Below, piece by piece: positions 19,299 through 30,730 of a stretch of DNA of 64,000 nt. This DNA is from Arthrobacter sp. AL12. GTDB taxonomy: Bacteria > Actinomycetota > Actinomycetes > Actinomycetales > Micrococcaceae. A program made the position numbers and the translations under genes. Positions within the stretch are counted from its first letter, which is position 1; every line of letters starts with the position of its first letter. The stretch lies in assembly GCF_029960645.1 (NCBI RefSeq), contig NZ_JASBQY010000014.1:44609-108608 (forward strand), written 5' to 3'. The notes under the pieces are model-generated. The model saw nothing but the letters and a program-made list of their open reading frames with translations. It ran no database searches and had not been told where the DNA came from.

Positions 19299-20515
19299 TG
19301 GCCGATCTGCTTCCGGAGCACCCGGAATTCCTCTGGCGCAACCCGGACCCCAAGAAGAGCTATGACGCCGTGATTGTGGGCGGCGGCGGGCACGGCCTCG
19401 CCACGGCCTACTTCCTGGCCAAGAACCACGGGATGACCAACATCGCCATCCTGGAAAAGGGCTGGCTGGCCGGCGGCAACATGGCCCGGAACACCACGAT
19501 CATCCGCTCCAACTACCTCTGGGACGAGAGCGCCGCGATCTACGAGCACGCCCTGAAACTGTGGGAGATCCTGCCGGAGGAGCTCGAGTACGACTTCCTG
19601 TTCAGCCAGCGCGGCGTCATGAACCTGGCCCACACCCTGGGCGACGTGCGCGAAAGCATGCGCCGGGTCGGGGCCAACAAGCTCAACGGCGTGGACGCCG
19701 AGTGGCTGGACCCGCAGCAGGTCAAGGAACTCTGCCCCATCCTGAACATCAATGACAACATCCGCTACCCCGTGATGGGCGCCACCTACCAGCCGCGCGC
19801 CGGCATCGCCAAGCACGACCACGTCGCCTGGGCGTTCGCCCGCAAATGCGACGAACTCGGCGTGGACATCATCCAGAACTGCGAAGTCACCGGCTTCGTC
19901 AAGGACGGCAACAGGGTCACCGGCGTCAAGACCAACCGCGGCACCATCAACACCGAAAAGGTCGGCCTCTGCGCGGCCGGGCACAGCTCGGTCCTCGCGG
20001 AAATGGCCGGGTTCCGGCTGCCCATCCAGTCCCACCCGCTCCAGGCACTGGTCTCAGAACTGCACGAGCCCGTCCACCCCACGGTGGTCATGTCCAACCA
20101 CGTCCATGTTTACGTCTCCCAGGCGCACAAGGGTGAACTGGTCATGGGCGCCGGCGTCGACTCCTACAACGGCTACGGCCAGCGCGGTTCCTTCCATGTG
20201 ATCGAGCACCAGATGGCAGCCGCCGTCGAACTCTTCCCGATTTTCGCCCGCGCCCACGTGCTCCGGACCTGGGGCGGGATCGTGGACACCACCCTCGATG
20301 CCTCCCCGATCGTGGGCACCACCCCGGTGGAGAACATGTTCGTCAACTGCGGCTGGGGCACCGGCGGTTTCAAGGGCACCCCGGCAGCGGGCCTCACCTT
20401 TGCCCACACCATCGCCACGGGAACTCCGCACGAACTGAACAAGCCGTTTGCGCTGGAGCGGTTCGAAACGGGCGCCCTGATCGACGAACACGGCGCCGCC
20501 GCCGTGGCCCACTAG
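19295..20515 (+). CDS. soxB: Sarcosine oxidase beta subunit
   Basis: The 406-aa flavoprotein subunit of heterotetrameric sarcosine oxidase. It binds FAD ([16 protein letters not shown] near residue 30) and carries the covalent FMN site in the family; the conserved [15 protein letters not shown] near the C-terminus is present. The complex oxidises sarcosine to glycine with O2 and delivers the methyl group to THF. The ATG overlaps the glyA stop (ATGATGG); the second ATG at 19298 is equally possible. soxD follows after 14 nt. Confidence 0.95.
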   Translation: MMADLLPEHPEFLWRNPDPKKSYDAVIVGGGGHGLATAYFLAKNHGMTNIAILEKGWLAGGNMARNTTIIRSNYLWDESAAIYEHALKLWEILPEELEYDFLFSQRGVMNLAHTLGDVRESMRRVGANKLNGVDAEWLDPQQVKELCPILNINDNIRYPVMGATYQPRAGIAKHDHVAWAFARKCDELGVDIIQNCEVTGFVKDGNRVTGVKTNRGTINTEKVGLCAAGHSSVLAEMAGFRLPIQSHPLQALVSELHEPVHPTVVMSNHVHVYVSQAHKGELVMGAGVDSYNGYGQRGSFHVIEHQMAAAVELFPIFARAHVLRTWGGIVDTTLDASPIVGTTPVENMFVNCGWGTGGFKGTPAAGLTFAHTIATGTPHELNKPFALERFETGALIDEHGAAAVAH

Positions 20516-20529
20516 AAGAGAGTCCGGAC

Positions 20530-20949
20530 ATGCTCCTCATTTCATGCCCCAACTGCGGCTCCCGCGACGAGACCGAGTTCCACTACGGCGGCCAGGCCCA
20601 CGTGGCCTATCCGGAGAACCCGAACGAACTGAACGACCGTGAATGGGCCGAGTTCCTGTTCTACCGCGACAACACCAAGGGCGCCTTCGCCGAACGCTGG
20701 CTCCACAGCACCGGCTGCCGCCAGTGGTTCAACATGCTCCGCGACACCGTCACCTACGACATCCAGGCTGTCTACCCGATGGGCGCCGCCCGTCCGGACA
20801 AATCCGCCCCGGCGCCTGAATCCGGCACCGCCAGCACCGCCCCGGACAGCACCACCACCGGGACCGCGGCGCCCAGCATCGCTGCAACCAGCACTGCCAC
20901 AAGCACAGCCCCCGCCAGCGCCACCGCCCCGGAAGGAGCAACCAAGTGA
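20530..20949 (+). CDS. soxD: Sarcosine oxidase delta subunit with low-complexity tail
   Basis: The smallest subunit of heterotetrameric sarcosine oxidase, a zinc protein. The N-terminal 90 residues are canonical (CPNCG at residues 6-10, then [13 protein letters not shown]). The family usually ends near residue 90-100. Here a further 45-50 residues form a Ser/Thr/Ala/Pro tail with no large hydrophobics, probably disordered. The stop overlaps the soxA GTG in a GTGA, so the tail is genuinely translated in frame and not an annotation error. Confidence 0.93.
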   Translation: MLLISCPNCGSRDETEFHYGGQAHVAYPENPNELNDREWAEFLFYRDNTKGAFAERWLHSTGCRQWFNMLRDTVTYDIQAVYPMGAARPDKSAPAPESGTASTAPDSTTTGTAAPSIAATSTATSTAPASATAPEGATK

Positions 20950-23924
20950 CTTCCAAGAACGCCCGCCTCGACGCCGGCGGACGCATCGACCGCACCATCT
21001 CCTGGCGTTTCACCGTGGACGGCGAGGATTTCACCGGCCACCCCGGCGACACCCTCGCCTCGGCCCTGCTCGCCAACGGCCGCATCGCCGCCGGCAACTC
21101 GCTGTACGAGGACCGCGCCCGCGGGATCATGTCCGCCGGGGTGGAGGAATCCAACGCGCTGGTTCGTATTGAACCCCGGTTCCCGGGCCACGTGGCCGAG
21201 TCGATGCTCCCGGCCACTACCGTCACTCTGGTGGACGGCCTGAAAGCAGAGCTGCTCAACGGCCTGGGCAAGCTGGATCCGGAGGAGGACCGCGCCGAGT
21301 ACGACAAGAAGTACGTCCACACCGATGTCCTGGTGATCGGCGGCGGTCCGGCCGGCCTCGCCGCGGCCCGCGAGGCCGTCCGCACTGGCGCCCGGGTCAT
21401 CCTGATGGACGACCAGCCCGAGTTGGGAGGGTCGCTCCTGTCAGGGTCCACGGCTCCCGGCCTGGTCGAGACCATTGAAGGCAAGCCGGCCCTGGAGTGG
21501 GTGGCGGACGTTGAGGCCGAATTGGTTTCCGGCCCCGAGTGCACCGTCCTGAACCGCACCACCGCCTTCGGCGCCTACGACGCCAACTACGTCATCGCCG
21601 TCCAGAACCGCACAGACCACCTGTCCAGCCCCGCAGCACCGGGCGTGTCCCGGCAGCGGATCTGGCACGTGCGCGCCAACCAGGTGGTGGTTGCTCCCGG
21701 AGCCCACGAACGCCCGCTGGTGTTCGAGAACAACGACCGCCCCGGCATCATGCTCGCTTCGGCGGTCCGCAGTTATCTCAACCGCTACGCCGTTGCCGCG
21801 GGGCAGCGCGTTCTCATCAGCACCACCAATGACAGCGCCTACGCGCTGGCTGCGGACCTGCAGGCTGCCGGCGTCAAGGTAGCCGCGGTCGTCGATGCCC
21901 GTGCCAAGTTCACGGACGTTGCTGCGGCCGCCGTCGAGGCAGGCACCCGGGTGCTGATCGGCAGCGCCGTGGCCGCCACCGCCGACGGAACAGGAACAGC
22001 CTCGGACGCCGGCGACGGCCGTCTCACCGCCGTCACGGTCCGCAGCATCAACGACGACGGCGAACTCACCTCCGGCATCGAAGAGATCGGCTGCGATCTG
22101 CTGGCCGTTTCCGGTGGCTGGAGCCCGCTGGTCCACCTTCACTCCCAGCGGCAGGGCAAGCTGCGCTGGGACGATGAGCTCGCCGCTTTCGTGCCGAGCA
22201 CCGTGGTCCCGAACCAGCAGACCATCGGCTCCGGCCGCGGCAGCTTCGAACTCGCGGACTGCCTGGCCGAGGGCATCTCCGCCGGAGCGTCGGCCGCCGC
22301 CGCCGCTGGCTTCAGCCCTGAAAATGCTGGCGCAGTCGTCGGTCCGCTGGTCTTTCCGGAACCGAAGGCGTCGGCCCCGACCCGGCAGCTGTGGCTGGTC
22401 CCGGGCCAGTCCGGCACTCCGGAGGACTGGCACCACCACTTCGTGGATTTCCAGCGTGACCAGTCTGTGTCCGATGTGCTGCGCTCCACCGGAGCCGGCC
22501 TGCGGTCCGTGGAGCACATCAAGCGCTACACCTCGATCAGCACCGCCAACGACCAGGGCAAGACCTCCGGCGTCAACGCGATCGGCGTCATCGCCGCCGC
22601 GCTCCGCCAGGCAGGGGAAGCCTCGCGCGGGATCGGCGACATCGGCACCACCACCTACCGTGCACCGTTCACCCCGGTGGCGTTCGCGGCTCTCGCCGGA
22701 CGCCAGCGCGGTGAATTGTTCGACCCCGCCCGTGTCACCTCCATCCACCCGTGGCACGTCGCCCAGGGTGCCCTGTTCGAGGACGTCGGGCAGTGGAAGC
22801 GCCCCTGGTACTACCCGCAGGCCGGGGAGGACATGGACGCCGCAGTGCTGCGGGAATGCGCCGCCGTCCGGGAGTCCGTGGGCTTCATGGACGCCACCAC
22901 GCTGGGCAAGATCGAGATCCGCGGCAAGGACGCCGGGGAGTTCCTGAACCGGATCTACACCAACGCGTTCAAGAAGCTCGCCCCGGGTTCCGCGCGCTAC
23001 GGCGTGATGTGCATGGCCGACGGGATGATTTTCGACGACGGCGTCACGCTCCGCCTTGACGAGGACCGCTACTTCATGACCACCACCACCGGCGGCGCCG
23101 CGAAGGTCCTGGACTGGCTGGAGGAATGGCTGCAGACCGAATGGCCGGACCTGGACGTGCACTGCACCTCGGTGACCGAACAGTGGTCCACCATCGCCGT
23201 CGTCGGACCCAAATCCCGGGCCGTCGTGGCGAAGCTGGCTCCTGAACTGGCGGCCAACGGCGGCCTGGACGCCGAGGCGTTCCCGTTCATGACGTTCAAG
23301 GAAACCACCCTCGCCTCCGGCGTGCAGGCCCGGGTCTGCCGGATCTCGTTCTCCGGCGAACTGGCCTACGAGATCAATGTCCCGTCCTGGTACGGGCTGA
23401 ACATCTGGGAAGCCGTGGCCGCGGCGGGGGCGGACTTCAACATCACCGCCTACGGCACCGAAACGATGCACGTGCTGCGGGCCGAAAAGGGTTACCCGAT
23501 CGTCGGGCAGGACACCGACGGGACTGTCACTCCGCAGGACGCGGGCATGGAATGGGTGGTGTCCAAGGCCAAGGACTTCATCGGCAAGCGCTCCTACGCC
23601 CGCAAGGACGCCGGCCGCACCGACCGGAAGCATCTGGTCAGCGTCCTTCCCGTGGACGGAACGATCCGGCTGCCCGAAGGCACCCAGCTGGTGGAAAAGG
23701 GCATCACCATCAACCCCGCCGACGGCCCCGTCCCCATGCAGGGTTTCGTGACCTCGAGCTACCACAGCGCCGCCCTTGGACGTTCCTTTGGGCTGGCACT
23801 GATCAAGAACGGCCGCAACCGCATCGGCGAAACCCTGGTGGCCGCCGCCGGCGACCAACTCGTTGATGTTGTGGTGGCAGAAACCGTACTTTATGACCCC
23901 GAAGGGACCCGCAAAGATGGCTAA
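20946..23924 (+). CDS. soxA: Sarcosine oxidase alpha subunit
   Basis: The 992-aa alpha subunit. An N-terminal 2Fe-2S-ferredoxin-like domain lacks iron ligands and holds the [17 protein letters not shown] motif. An NAD-binding domain follows ([15 protein letters not shown] near residue 130). The C-terminal 400 residues are a GcvT-like folate-binding domain that turns the imine into glycine plus methylene-THF ([15 protein letters not shown]). The GTG start overlaps soxD by 4 nt, and the 3' end overlaps soxG by 8 nt. The length is slightly above the usual 965 or so. Confidence 0.95.
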   Translation: MTSKNARLDAGGRIDRTISWRFTVDGEDFTGHPGDTLASALLANGRIAAGNSLYEDRARGIMSAGVEESNALVRIEPRFPGHVAESMLPATTVTLVDGLKAELLNGLGKLDPEEDRAEYDKKYVHTDVLVIGGGPAGLAAAREAVRTGARVILMDDQPELGGSLLSGSTAPGLVETIEGKPALEWVADVEAELVSGPECTVLNRTTAFGAYDANYVIAVQNRTDHLSSPAAPGVSRQRIWHVRANQVVVAPGAHERPLVFENNDRPGIMLASAVRSYLNRYAVAAGQRVLISTTNDSAYALAADLQAAGVKVAAVVDARAKFTDVAAAAVEAGTRVLIGSAVAATADGTGTASDAGDGRLTAVTVRSINDDGELTSGIEEIGCDLLAVSGGWSPLVHLHSQRQGKLRWDDELAAFVPSTVVPNQQTIGSGRGSFELADCLAEGISAGASAAAAAGFSPENAGAVVGPLVFPEPKASAPTRQLWLVPGQSGTPEDWHHHFVDFQRDQSVSDVLRSTGAGLRSVEHIKRYTSISTANDQGKTSGVNAIGVIAAALRQAGEASRGIGDIGTTTYRAPFTPVAFAALAGRQRGELFDPARVTSIHPWHVAQGALFEDVGQWKRPWYYPQAGEDMDAAVLRECAAVRESVGFMDATTLGKIEIRGKDAGEFLNRIYTNAFKKLAPGSARYGVMCMADGMIFDDGVTLRLDEDRYFMTTTTGGAAKVLDWLEEWLQTEWPDLDVHCTSVTEQWSTIAVVGPKSRAVVAKLAPELAANGGLDAEAFPFMTFKETTLASGVQARVCRISFSGELAYEINVPSWYGLNIWEAVAAAGADFNITAYGTETMHVLRAEKGYPIVGQDTDGTVTPQDAGMEWVVSKAKDFIGKRSYARKDAGRTDRKHLVSVLPVDGTIRLPEGTQLVEKGITINPADGPVPMQGFVTSSYHSAALGRSFGLALIKNGRNRIGETLVAAAGDQLVDVVVAETVLYDPEGTRKDG

Positions 23925-24552
23925 GACAGCAGCACTGACAGGCGTCAATGGACTCCGGGACATCCGCCGCAGCCCCGCCTCCCACCTGGCCGAGGCCCTG
24001 GATGCCGGCTCCGTCCGGGGCCAGGTCGTCCTCAACGAAGGCCCGTTCCAGACCATGGCCGGAGTCCGCGTGGACCCCCGCTCCGAGGGAGGATCCCGGA
24101 TCGCAGCCGTGACCGGCGGACTGCCGGTGCGCTGCGGCGAAGTGACCGGCACGGACAGCATCAGCGTCCTCTGGCTCGGACCTTCCGAGTTCCTGGTGGT
24201 GGCACCGGAAGCTGCCCATGATTCCTTGGGTGGCACCCTCATCGGATCCCTCGTGGAAGCACTGGGCGACGCCCCGGGCCAGGTGGTGGACCTCTCCGCC
24301 AACCGCACCACGTTCGAGCTCTCCGGCCCGCAGGCCCGGGCAGTTCTGGAAAAGGGCTGCGCCCTTGACCTGCACCCCCGCAGCTTCACCCCGGGAACAG
24401 CCCTGAACACCGAGGTGGGCAACATCCCGGTGGTCCTTGAGAAGACCGGGGAGGAAAGCTTCCGGCTCTTCCCCCGCGCCTCCTTCGCAGACTTCCTGGG
24501 CCGGTGGCTCCTCGATGCCATGCGCGAGTACGGCTCGCCGGAGGTCCCCTGA
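23917..24552 (+). CDS. soxG: Sarcosine oxidase gamma subunit
   Basis: A 211-aa gamma subunit, related to the GcvT fold ([30 protein letters not shown] is the most conserved part). It completes the alpha-beta-gamma-delta tetramer. The ATG at 23917 lies inside the end of soxA, so the genes are coupled; the longer frame from 23863 is rejected. The stop TGA shares its last base with the sdaA start (TGATG). Confidence 0.93.
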   Translation: MAKTAALTGVNGLRDIRRSPASHLAEALDAGSVRGQVVLNEGPFQTMAGVRVDPRSEGGSRIAAVTGGLPVRCGEVTGTDSISVLWLGPSEFLVVAPEAAHDSLGGTLIGSLVEALGDAPGQVVDLSANRTTFELSGPQARAVLEKGCALDLHPRSFTPGTALNTEVGNIPVVLEKTGEESFRLFPRASFADFLGRWLLDAMREYGSPEVP

Positions 24553-25925
24553 TGGCGCTTAGCGTCCTGGATCTCTTTTCCGTTGGCATCGGGCCCTCGT
24601 CGTCACACACGGTCGGCCCGATGCGGGCAGCAAAGCTGTTCGCCGACGGACTCAAGGGCGACGGCCACCTGAGCGCCACCAAACGCGTCCAGGCTGAGTT
24701 GTTCGGTTCCCTCGGTGCCACCGGGCGGGGCCATGGCTCGGACAAGGCAGTGGTCCTGGGCTTCACAGGGCTGGACCCGGAAACCGTGGACACCGCCACG
24801 GCTGATGACCAGGTGGCCGCCGCAGCCCTTGACGCGGAACTGTGGGTGTGCGGGGACCACCGGGTGGATTTCAACTGGGACGAGGACGTGGTGCTGCACC
24901 GGCGCAAGTCCCTCCCGGCCCACCCCAACGGCATGACCTTCCGGGCCCTCGACCACGGCGGGGCCGTCCTGAGCGAACGGAGCTTCTACTCCATCGGCGG
25001 CGGCTTCGTGGTGGACGGCGACGCCGACGCCAGCGACCGCGTGGTGGCCGACGCTACAGTCCTCCCCTTCCCGTTCACCACCGCCGACCAACTCCTGGAG
25101 ATCTGCAAGCGCGAGGACATGTCCATCTCCGACGTCATGCTCGCCAACGAACTCGTCTGGCGCAGCGAAGCGGAACTGCGTGAGAAGCTGCTGGCACTCT
25201 GGGCAGTCATGCGCGAATGCGTGGACAACGGCTGCGCCGCGGAAGGGATCCTTCCCGGCGGACTGAACGTCAGGCGCCGGGCGCCGTCGTTATTCCAGAC
25301 CCTGACCGCGGACACAGGCGTCACCGATCCGCTGCGGGCCATGGAATGGGTGAACCTCTTCGCCCTCGCCGTCAACGAGGAAAACGCCGCGGGCGGGCGC
25401 ATCGTCACCGCACCCACCAACGGCGCGGCAGGAATCGTCCCCGCCGTCCTGCACTACTACGTGAAGTTTGTTCCCGGCGCCAACGACGACGGCGTGGTCC
25501 GCTTCCTCCTGGCGGCGGCCGCCGTCGGAATCCTCTTCAAGATCAACGCCTCCATCTCCGGAGCCGAAGTGGGCTGCCAGGGCGAGGTGGGCTCGGCCTG
25601 CTCCATGGCGGCCGCCGGCCTCTGCGAGGTCCTGGCCGGCACGCCCGAGCAAGTGGAAAACGCCGCGGAAGTGGGGATCGAACACAACCTCGGCCTGACC
25701 TGCGATCCCGTGGGCGGCCTGGTGCAGATCCCCTGCATCGAACGGAACGCCATCGCCAGCGTGAAGGCCATCAATGCCGCGCGGCTGTCCCTGCACGGGG
25801 ACGGCAGCCACAAAGTATCCCTCGACAAAGCCATCAAAACCATGCGGGAGACAGGAGCGGACATGAAAACCAAGTACAAGGAAACCTCCCGCGGGGGTCT
25901 CGCCGTCAACGTCATCGAGTGCTGA
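24552..25925 (+). CDS. sdaA: L-serine ammonia-lyase, iron-sulfur dependent
   Basis: A single-chain 457-aa [4Fe-4S] serine dehydratase that deaminates serine to pyruvate. The N-terminal [15 protein letters not shown], central [14 protein letters not shown], and C-terminal cysteine motifs ([35 protein letters not shown]) are complete. It starts 1 nt inside soxG and is the last gene of the glyA-soxBDAG operon, so serine made by GlyA is carried to central metabolism. No strong terminator is visible after it. Confidence 0.95.
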   Translation: MALSVLDLFSVGIGPSSSHTVGPMRAAKLFADGLKGDGHLSATKRVQAELFGSLGATGRGHGSDKAVVLGFTGLDPETVDTATADDQVAAAALDAELWVCGDHRVDFNWDEDVVLHRRKSLPAHPNGMTFRALDHGGAVLSERSFYSIGGGFVVDGDADASDRVVADATVLPFPFTTADQLLEICKREDMSISDVMLANELVWRSEAELREKLLALWAVMRECVDNGCAAEGILPGGLNVRRRAPSLFQTLTADTGVTDPLRAMEWVNLFALAVNEENAAGGRIVTAPTNGAAGIVPAVLHYYVKFVPGANDDGVVRFLLAAAAVGILFKINASISGAEVGCQGEVGSACSMAAAGLCEVLAGTPEQVENAAEVGIEHNLGLTCDPVGGLVQIPCIERNAIASVKAINAARLSLHGDGSHKVSLDKAIKTMRETGADMKTKYKETSRGGLAVNVIEC

Positions 25926-26029
25926 GCCCTGAAGTACCTGTGGCCCCAAGCCTGAACAAGGACCCAGGCAGTCACGAGCTCGTCACCGCCGCCGGCAGCC
26001 ACCGCGTCAAGCGCGGCCGGTAGCGGATC

Positions 26030-26254
26030 ATGTGGGATACGAGCTCGGGCCGGACCTCGGCCGGACGGGGGCCGCGCAGCGACTGGGCCCGGCTGACGGG
26101 CAACACGGTGGAGGTGTGTCTATTAGGGAAGCACATCGTGACCGGCGTCGTGGAACAAGCCGCTGACGACGGATCCGTCCTTTGGATTGCGGCCGCCGGA
26201 GCCAGCACGCGAAAGCTCTTTGATAAGCCGACCGGATATAGGGTCCGGGTCTAG
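26030..26254 (+). CDS. Small hypothetical protein, SH3-like
   Basis: A 74-aa frame. Residues 24-74 (GNTVEVCLLGKHIVTGVVEQ and so on) have the alternating pattern of a small beta-barrel, while the first 20 residues look like ill-defined leader and the true start may be further in. There is no good ribosome binding site at 26030. The composition is coding-like. It sits alone between sdaA and the TetR gene. Function unknown. Confidence 0.5.
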   Translation: MWDTSSGRTSAGRGPRSDWARLTGNTVEVCLLGKHIVTGVVEQAADDGSVLWIAAAGASTRKLFDKPTGYRVRV

Positions 26255-26367
26255 CCGCCCAGGGAGTGCTACTTCCACCCGCAAGCACTCTCCCGGGTGG
26301 AGGCGCGGTGGCGCGCGACTGCGCGCTGGAGCAGGGCGTCCAGTCAGCGGGATGCACCGTCACGATT

Positions 26368-26386
26368 TTGGCCATATTCTGGCCAA
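26368..26386. promoter_or_regulatory. Palindrome before the TetR gene
   Basis: The arms TTGGCCA and TGGCCAA flank TATTC and end 15 nt before the ATG at 26402, abutting a GTG at 26387. A site here fits autoregulation by the TetR protein. It is unlike the TTGAACA palindromes before betA, so it could belong to another regulator. Confidence 0.4.
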
Positions 26387-26401
26387 GTGATTACAAACAC
26401 C

Positions 26402-26980
26402 ATGAAGTCAGGCCAACAGGGCGAACAGATTGACAGGCAGGCGCGCATTCTCGAAGCGGCACTGGAGCTGCTGTCACGCCACGGCATCTCAGGTGTCAAT
26501 ATGCGCGCCGTGGCCCGGGAAGCCGGCGTCGCACTCGGGCTGGTGAACTACTACTTCGAAGACAAGATGAGCCTCATCCGTGCGGTCCTGCATCAGATCG
26601 ACGAACGCGATGTCAAGCTGGTCGCCCCCGATCCGGCATCGCCCCCCGACGGGCAGCTCCAGAAGGCCCTTCGCCGCCTTGCGGACCCGGAATTCCTCAC
26701 CACCGAACATCTGTCCCTGCGCCTCCACCTCTGGGCTCTCGCGCAGGCCCATGAAGACTTTGCGCTGATTAACGCGGAGGCCTTCGAACGGTACCTCAGT
26801 GGACTCGCGGCGCTGATAGGTAATGCGAAACCTGAACTTTCCAGTGATGAATGTAGGGTGCGGGCGGCGGACATTGTTGTCGTGCAAAACGGGATGTGGC
26901 TGACAGCGCTCCTGGGCGTGGACGAGTCCTCCATCCAAAGGAGCATCGCCCGTACTGAGGAGATCGCCTTCGCCGCCTAG
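26402..26980 (+). CDS. TetR family regulator, BetI-like
   Basis: A 192-aa TetR-type repressor with N-terminal HTH ([35 protein letters not shown]) resembling BetI, the choline-responsive repressor. The C-terminal effector domain has low similarity. An in-frame GTG at 26387 is an alternative start; neither has a good Shine-Dalgarno. It is upstream of and codirectional with betAB and the permease, separated by a 332-bp region with two tandem palindromes, so I infer choline-dependent control of that operon. Confidence 0.82.
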   Translation: MKSGQQGEQIDRQARILEAALELLSRHGISGVNMRAVAREAGVALGLVNYYFEDKMSLIRAVLHQIDERDVKLVAPDPASPPDGQLQKALRRLADPEFLTTEHLSLRLHLWALAQAHEDFALINAEAFERYLSGLAALIGNAKPELSSDECRVRAADIVVVQNGMWLTALLGVDESSIQRSIARTEEIAFAA

Positions 26981-27123
26981 CGGGGGGATTGCCCAGGCAT
27001 TCCGTGAAGGCGCCAGCGCCTTCTCCAACGACGCTAGGACCTTCAAGCTCGGCCACCGCACGGCCGCCAGTCCCCGGCGCGTACCGGGCCGCCGTAGCTC
27101 TTGAACGTAACAAACAAACTTTT

Positions 27124-27163
27124 CTGAACACTTGTCCAGTGGTGCTATTGAACACTTGTTCAA
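27124..27163. promoter_or_regulatory. Tandem palindromic operators before betA
   Basis: A perfect 16-bp palindrome TTGAACACTTGTTCAA (27148-27163) is preceded, exactly 24 bp earlier, by the related CTGAACACTTGTCCAG (27124-27139). Both lie about 150-190 nt upstream of betA in a 332-bp gene-free region. The pattern fits binding sites for the BetI-like TetR protein. The rest of the region (26981-27312) shows no gene. Confidence 0.6.
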
Positions 27164-27312
27164 GCTGCATTACTGTTCAGCGGTATGACCTACACCACAC
27201 CAGTGACGTCTTACGGTTTCTCCGGAGCGCCACGGTGTACCGCCAGTTCCCGGAAGCAGGATCACCGGCCCTGGGCGGAAGATCTGCGCCAGGCAGAAGG
27301 AGAGTTCGCAGC

Positions 27313-29016
27313 ATGACAAAAACCAACTACGACTACGTCATCGTCGGTGGCGGGAGCGCGGGGTCCGTGCTTGCCAACCGTCTGAGCGATGGGGGCCAGA
27401 GCAGTGTCCTGGTCCTCGAAGCGGGGCGGAGCGACTACCCCTGGGACCTCTTCATCCAGATGCCCGCCGCGCTGACCTTTCCCAGCGGCAATCCTTTGTA
27501 CGACTGGCGATACCAGTCGGACCCCGAGCCTCACATGGGCGGCCGTCGGGTAGCGCACGCACGCGGCAAGGTACTGGGCGGCTCCAGCTCAATCAACGGC
27601 ATGATCTTCCAGCGCGGAAACCCGCTCGACTACGAACGCTGGGGCGCGGACGCCGGGATGGAAACCTGGGACTTCGCGCATTGCCTGCCGTACTTCAACA
27701 GGATGGAAAACGCGTCCGCCGCGGACCCGGACGATGAGCTGCGCGGGCACTCAGGCCCCCTCGTGCTGGAACGCGGCCCGGCCACGAACCCCCTGTTTCA
27801 GGCTTTCTTCGCCGCCGCCCAGGAAGCCGGGTACCCGCTGACGGATGACGTCAACGGTTACCGCCAGGAAGGCTTCGCGGCATTTGACCGCAACGTCCAC
27901 AAAGGCCAGCGGCTGTCGGCGTCCCGCGCCTACCTCCGGCCTAATTTCGGCCGGGACAACTTGACCATCCTGACCCGGGCCTTGGTCACCAAGGTCAACT
28001 TCACGGGCAACGTGGCTACCGGCGTCACTTACCGCCGCAATGGCAGGACCCACCAGGTGAACGCAGGCGAAGTGATCCTCGCAGGCGGCGCCATCAACAC
28101 CCCACAGCTGCTCCAGCTCTCCGGCGTTGGAGACGCGGCCCACCTGAACTCCCTGGGCATCAACTCCGTTGTCGACCTGCCCGGGGTCGGCGAAAACCTC
28201 CAAGACCACCTCGAGGTCTACATCCAGCACGCCTGCACCCAGCCGGTCTCCATGCAGCCCAACCTTGACCTGTGGCGCTACCCGCTGATCGGGCTCCAGT
28301 GGCTGCTGGGCCGGACGGGACCGGCAGCCACCAACCACTTCGAGGGCGGCGGCTTCGTCCGCTCCAACGAGGACGTTGCGTACCCGAACCTGATGTTCCA
28401 TTTCCTTCCGGTCGCAGTCCGCTACGACGGCCAGAAGGCCGATGCCAAGCACGGCTACCAGGTGCACATCGGCCCCATGTACTCCGACTCCCGCGGCACC
28501 CTCAAGATCAAGTCCACCGATCCCACCGTGCACCCGTCCATGGTGTTCAACTATCTCTCCACGGACCAGGACCGCCGCGAATGGGTTGAGGCCGTTCGAG
28601 TTGCCCGTGACATCCTGGGCCAGTCCGCCATGGACCCCTTCAGCGGGGGCGAGCTGTCTCCGGGCCGGGCCGTGCAGACGGACGCGGAGATCCTCGACTG
28701 GGTTGCCCGCGACGCCGAAACAGCACTCCACCCGTCCTGCACTGCGAAGATGGGCCCCGATTCCGATCCCATGGCTGTCGTGAACCCGCTGGACATGACC
28801 GTGCACGGCACCAGGGGCCTCCGCGTGGTGGACGCCTCCGCTATGCCCTATGTCACCAACGGCAACATCTACGCGCCTGTCATGATGCTCGCTGAAAAGG
28901 CCGCCGACCTGATCGCCGGCAATGCACCGTTGGCGCCGCAGCACACGGAGTTCTACCGGCACGGCGTCAGCCCGCTGGAGCGTAACGGCAACGCCGCCCC
29001 TGCGACCAGGGGCTAG
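27313..29016 (+). CDS. betA: Choline dehydrogenase (GMC oxidoreductase)
   Basis: FAD flavoprotein that oxidises choline to betaine aldehyde. The 567-aa protein has the N-terminal [15 protein letters not shown], both GMC signatures ([34 protein letters not shown]), and the catalytic His region [12 protein letters not shown] with the later [17 protein letters not shown]. The ATG at 27313 has AAGGAG 10 nt upstream; the longer frame from 26989 crosses the operators and is rejected. It is followed by betB after 33 nt. A choline oxidase reaction with O2 is a possible alternative. Confidence 0.93.
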   Translation: MTKTNYDYVIVGGGSAGSVLANRLSDGGQSSVLVLEAGRSDYPWDLFIQMPAALTFPSGNPLYDWRYQSDPEPHMGGRRVAHARGKVLGGSSSINGMIFQRGNPLDYERWGADAGMETWDFAHCLPYFNRMENASAADPDDELRGHSGPLVLERGPATNPLFQAFFAAAQEAGYPLTDDVNGYRQEGFAAFDRNVHKGQRLSASRAYLRPNFGRDNLTILTRALVTKVNFTGNVATGVTYRRNGRTHQVNAGEVILAGGAINTPQLLQLSGVGDAAHLNSLGINSVVDLPGVGENLQDHLEVYIQHACTQPVSMQPNLDLWRYPLIGLQWLLGRTGPAATNHFEGGGFVRSNEDVAYPNLMFHFLPVAVRYDGQKADAKHGYQVHIGPMYSDSRGTLKIKSTDPTVHPSMVFNYLSTDQDRREWVEAVRVARDILGQSAMDPFSGGELSPGRAVQTDAEILDWVARDAETALHPSCTAKMGPDSDPMAVVNPLDMTVHGTRGLRVVDASAMPYVTNGNIYAPVMMLAEKAADLIAGNAPLAPQHTEFYRHGVSPLERNGNAAPATRG

Positions 29017-29049
29017 AAATGACCGATGCACACACCAGAAGGAGAGACA

Positions 29050-30609
29050 ATGACTGCCACAGCTGAGCAAGTCCATCAGGCCGGGAAATCACGGGACCCC
29101 ATCAAGGGCCTTTACATCGGCGGAGCCTGGCAGCAGGCGTCCGACGGCGGTACCACCTCCGTGCGCTGCCCGGCAGACGGTCACGAAGTGGCAGTGGTCG
29201 TGTCGTCCACCGTCGAGGATGCCGAGCGGGCGATCGCCAGTGCACGGGCAACGTTCGATGGCGGCCCGTGGCGCAAGCTCACAGATATCGAGCGGGGTAG
29301 CGTGCTGCTGCGCGTGGCCGACCTGCTTGAGCGGGACAAGGCCGCCTACGCCCGGGCGGAGGCGCTCGACACCGGCAAACGCCTCGTCGAGGCCGAGTAC
29401 GACATAGACGACATTGCTGCCTGCTTCCGCTACTACGGAAAGATCGCAGGCCTCGACGCCGGCCGGGTGATCGACACGGGCCGGCCCAACGCCATCAGCC
29501 GCGTGGTCTACGAGCCGCTCGGTGTCTGTGCCCTCATCGCACCGTGGAACTACCCGCTCCTCCAGGCTGCATGGAAAGTGGCGCCGGCACTCGTCGCCGG
29601 AAACTCGTTCGTGCTGAAGCCCAGCGAGCTAACACCGTCCACCTCGATCCTGCTCATGGAAACCCTCGAAGAGGCAGGCGTCCCTGCCGGCGTCGCCAAT
29701 CTCGTCACCGGACCCGGCTCGACGGTGGGCGGCCCACTCAGCTCCGACCCGCGCGTCGACCTCGTCTCCCTGACCGGAAGCCTGGCGACAGGCCAGACGA
29801 TCATGGCCGCGGCCGCGGCGACAGTGAAGAACGTCGCCTTCGAACTCGGAGGGAAGAACCCGAACGTCGTCTTCGCAGACGCCGACTGGGACGCCGCCGT
29901 CGACAACGCCCTGACAGCCGTTTTCCTGCACTCCGGGCAGGTCTGCTCGGCAGGGGCGCGGCTCGTCGTCGAGGAGTCGATTGCAGACCGCTTTGTGGCC
30001 GAGATCGTGGAACGGGCGAAAAAGATCCGGATGGGCGGGCCGTTCGATCCCGACGCCGAGACCGGGCCGCTCATTTCCGCCAAGCACCGGGACCAGGTCC
30101 ACGCCTACGTACAGGCCGGCATTGCGGAGGGCGCCGAGCTGCTGTGTGGCGGCTACATCCCTGACGAGGGACCGCTCGCCGACGGTTACTTCTACCCGCC
30201 CACCGTCCTCGGCAACTGCCGCTCCGGCATGAGCGTACTGCGCGAGGAGTCATTCGGCCCGGTGCTGACCATCGAGACGTTCCGGACCGAGGATCAGGCC
30301 ATCGCAATCGCGAACGATACAGAGTACGGCCTGGCTGGCGCGGTATGGACATCGGACGCCTCTAAAGCGCAGCGCGTCGCCGGCGCCCTCCGGCACGGAA
30401 CCGTGTGGATCAACGACTACCACCCGTACGTACCCCAGGCCGAGTGGGGCGGCTTCGGGAAGTCCGGGATCGGCCGCGAACTCGGCCGGGCGGGTCTCAA
30501 CGAGTACCGCGAGGCAAAGCACATCTGGCAGAACATCCAGCCCGCGCCCAGCCGCTGGTTCGGCGCGGCTCCGGCTCCGAAGGAAACGGGGGAGGGCACG
30601 GCCAGCTAG
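29050..30609 (+). CDS. betB: Betaine aldehyde dehydrogenase
   Basis: NAD(P)+-dependent oxidation of betaine aldehyde to glycine betaine. The 519-aa aldehyde dehydrogenase has catalytic Glu265 in ELGGKNPN and the nucleophile Cys299 in SGQVCSAGAR. AAGGAG lies 5 nt before the ATG at 29050. It sits between betA and an APC permease, all on the plus strand. It joins the choline branch to the betaine demethylation branch at the left of the window. Confidence 0.94.
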   Translation: MTATAEQVHQAGKSRDPIKGLYIGGAWQQASDGGTTSVRCPADGHEVAVVVSSTVEDAERAIASARATFDGGPWRKLTDIERGSVLLRVADLLERDKAAYARAEALDTGKRLVEAEYDIDDIAACFRYYGKIAGLDAGRVIDTGRPNAISRVVYEPLGVCALIAPWNYPLLQAAWKVAPALVAGNSFVLKPSELTPSTSILLMETLEEAGVPAGVANLVTGPGSTVGGPLSSDPRVDLVSLTGSLATGQTIMAAAAATVKNVAFELGGKNPNVVFADADWDAAVDNALTAVFLHSGQVCSAGARLVVEESIADRFVAEIVERAKKIRMGGPFDPDAETGPLISAKHRDQVHAYVQAGIAEGAELLCGGYIPDEGPLADGYFYPPTVLGNCRSGMSVLREESFGPVLTIETFRTEDQAIAIANDTEYGLAGAVWTSDASKAQRVAGALRHGTVWINDYHPYVPQAEWGGFGKSGIGRELGRAGLNEYREAKHIWQNIQPAPSRWFGAAPAPKETGEGTAS

Positions 30610-30630
30610 GCAACAGCATTGGGGAAACAG

Positions 30631-30658
30631 CCGGGCGCCACCACGGCGCGGCGCCCGG
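30631..30658 (+). terminator. Hairpin between betB and the permease gene
   Basis: Perfect 9-bp arms CCGGGCGCC/GGCGCCCGG with a 10-nt loop start 21 nt after the betB stop. Without a U tract this could be a terminator or a partial attenuator that lowers expression of the downstream permease. Confidence 0.5.
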
Positions 30659-30730
30659 TCGCTTGGTTTCATCTGCGTCCAAAGCGGCCGCAAATCACCA
30701 CCATCGTGCTTTTCTGACTTAGGAGTTCCG

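Noticed and set aside
21441..24521. Open frame of 1026 codons on the minus strand opposite soxA and soxG
   Set aside because: It is the antisense shadow of GC-rich sox genes; the sequence is low-complexity Gly/Val/Arg and matches no family, while the plus strand has complete, coupled Sox subunits.
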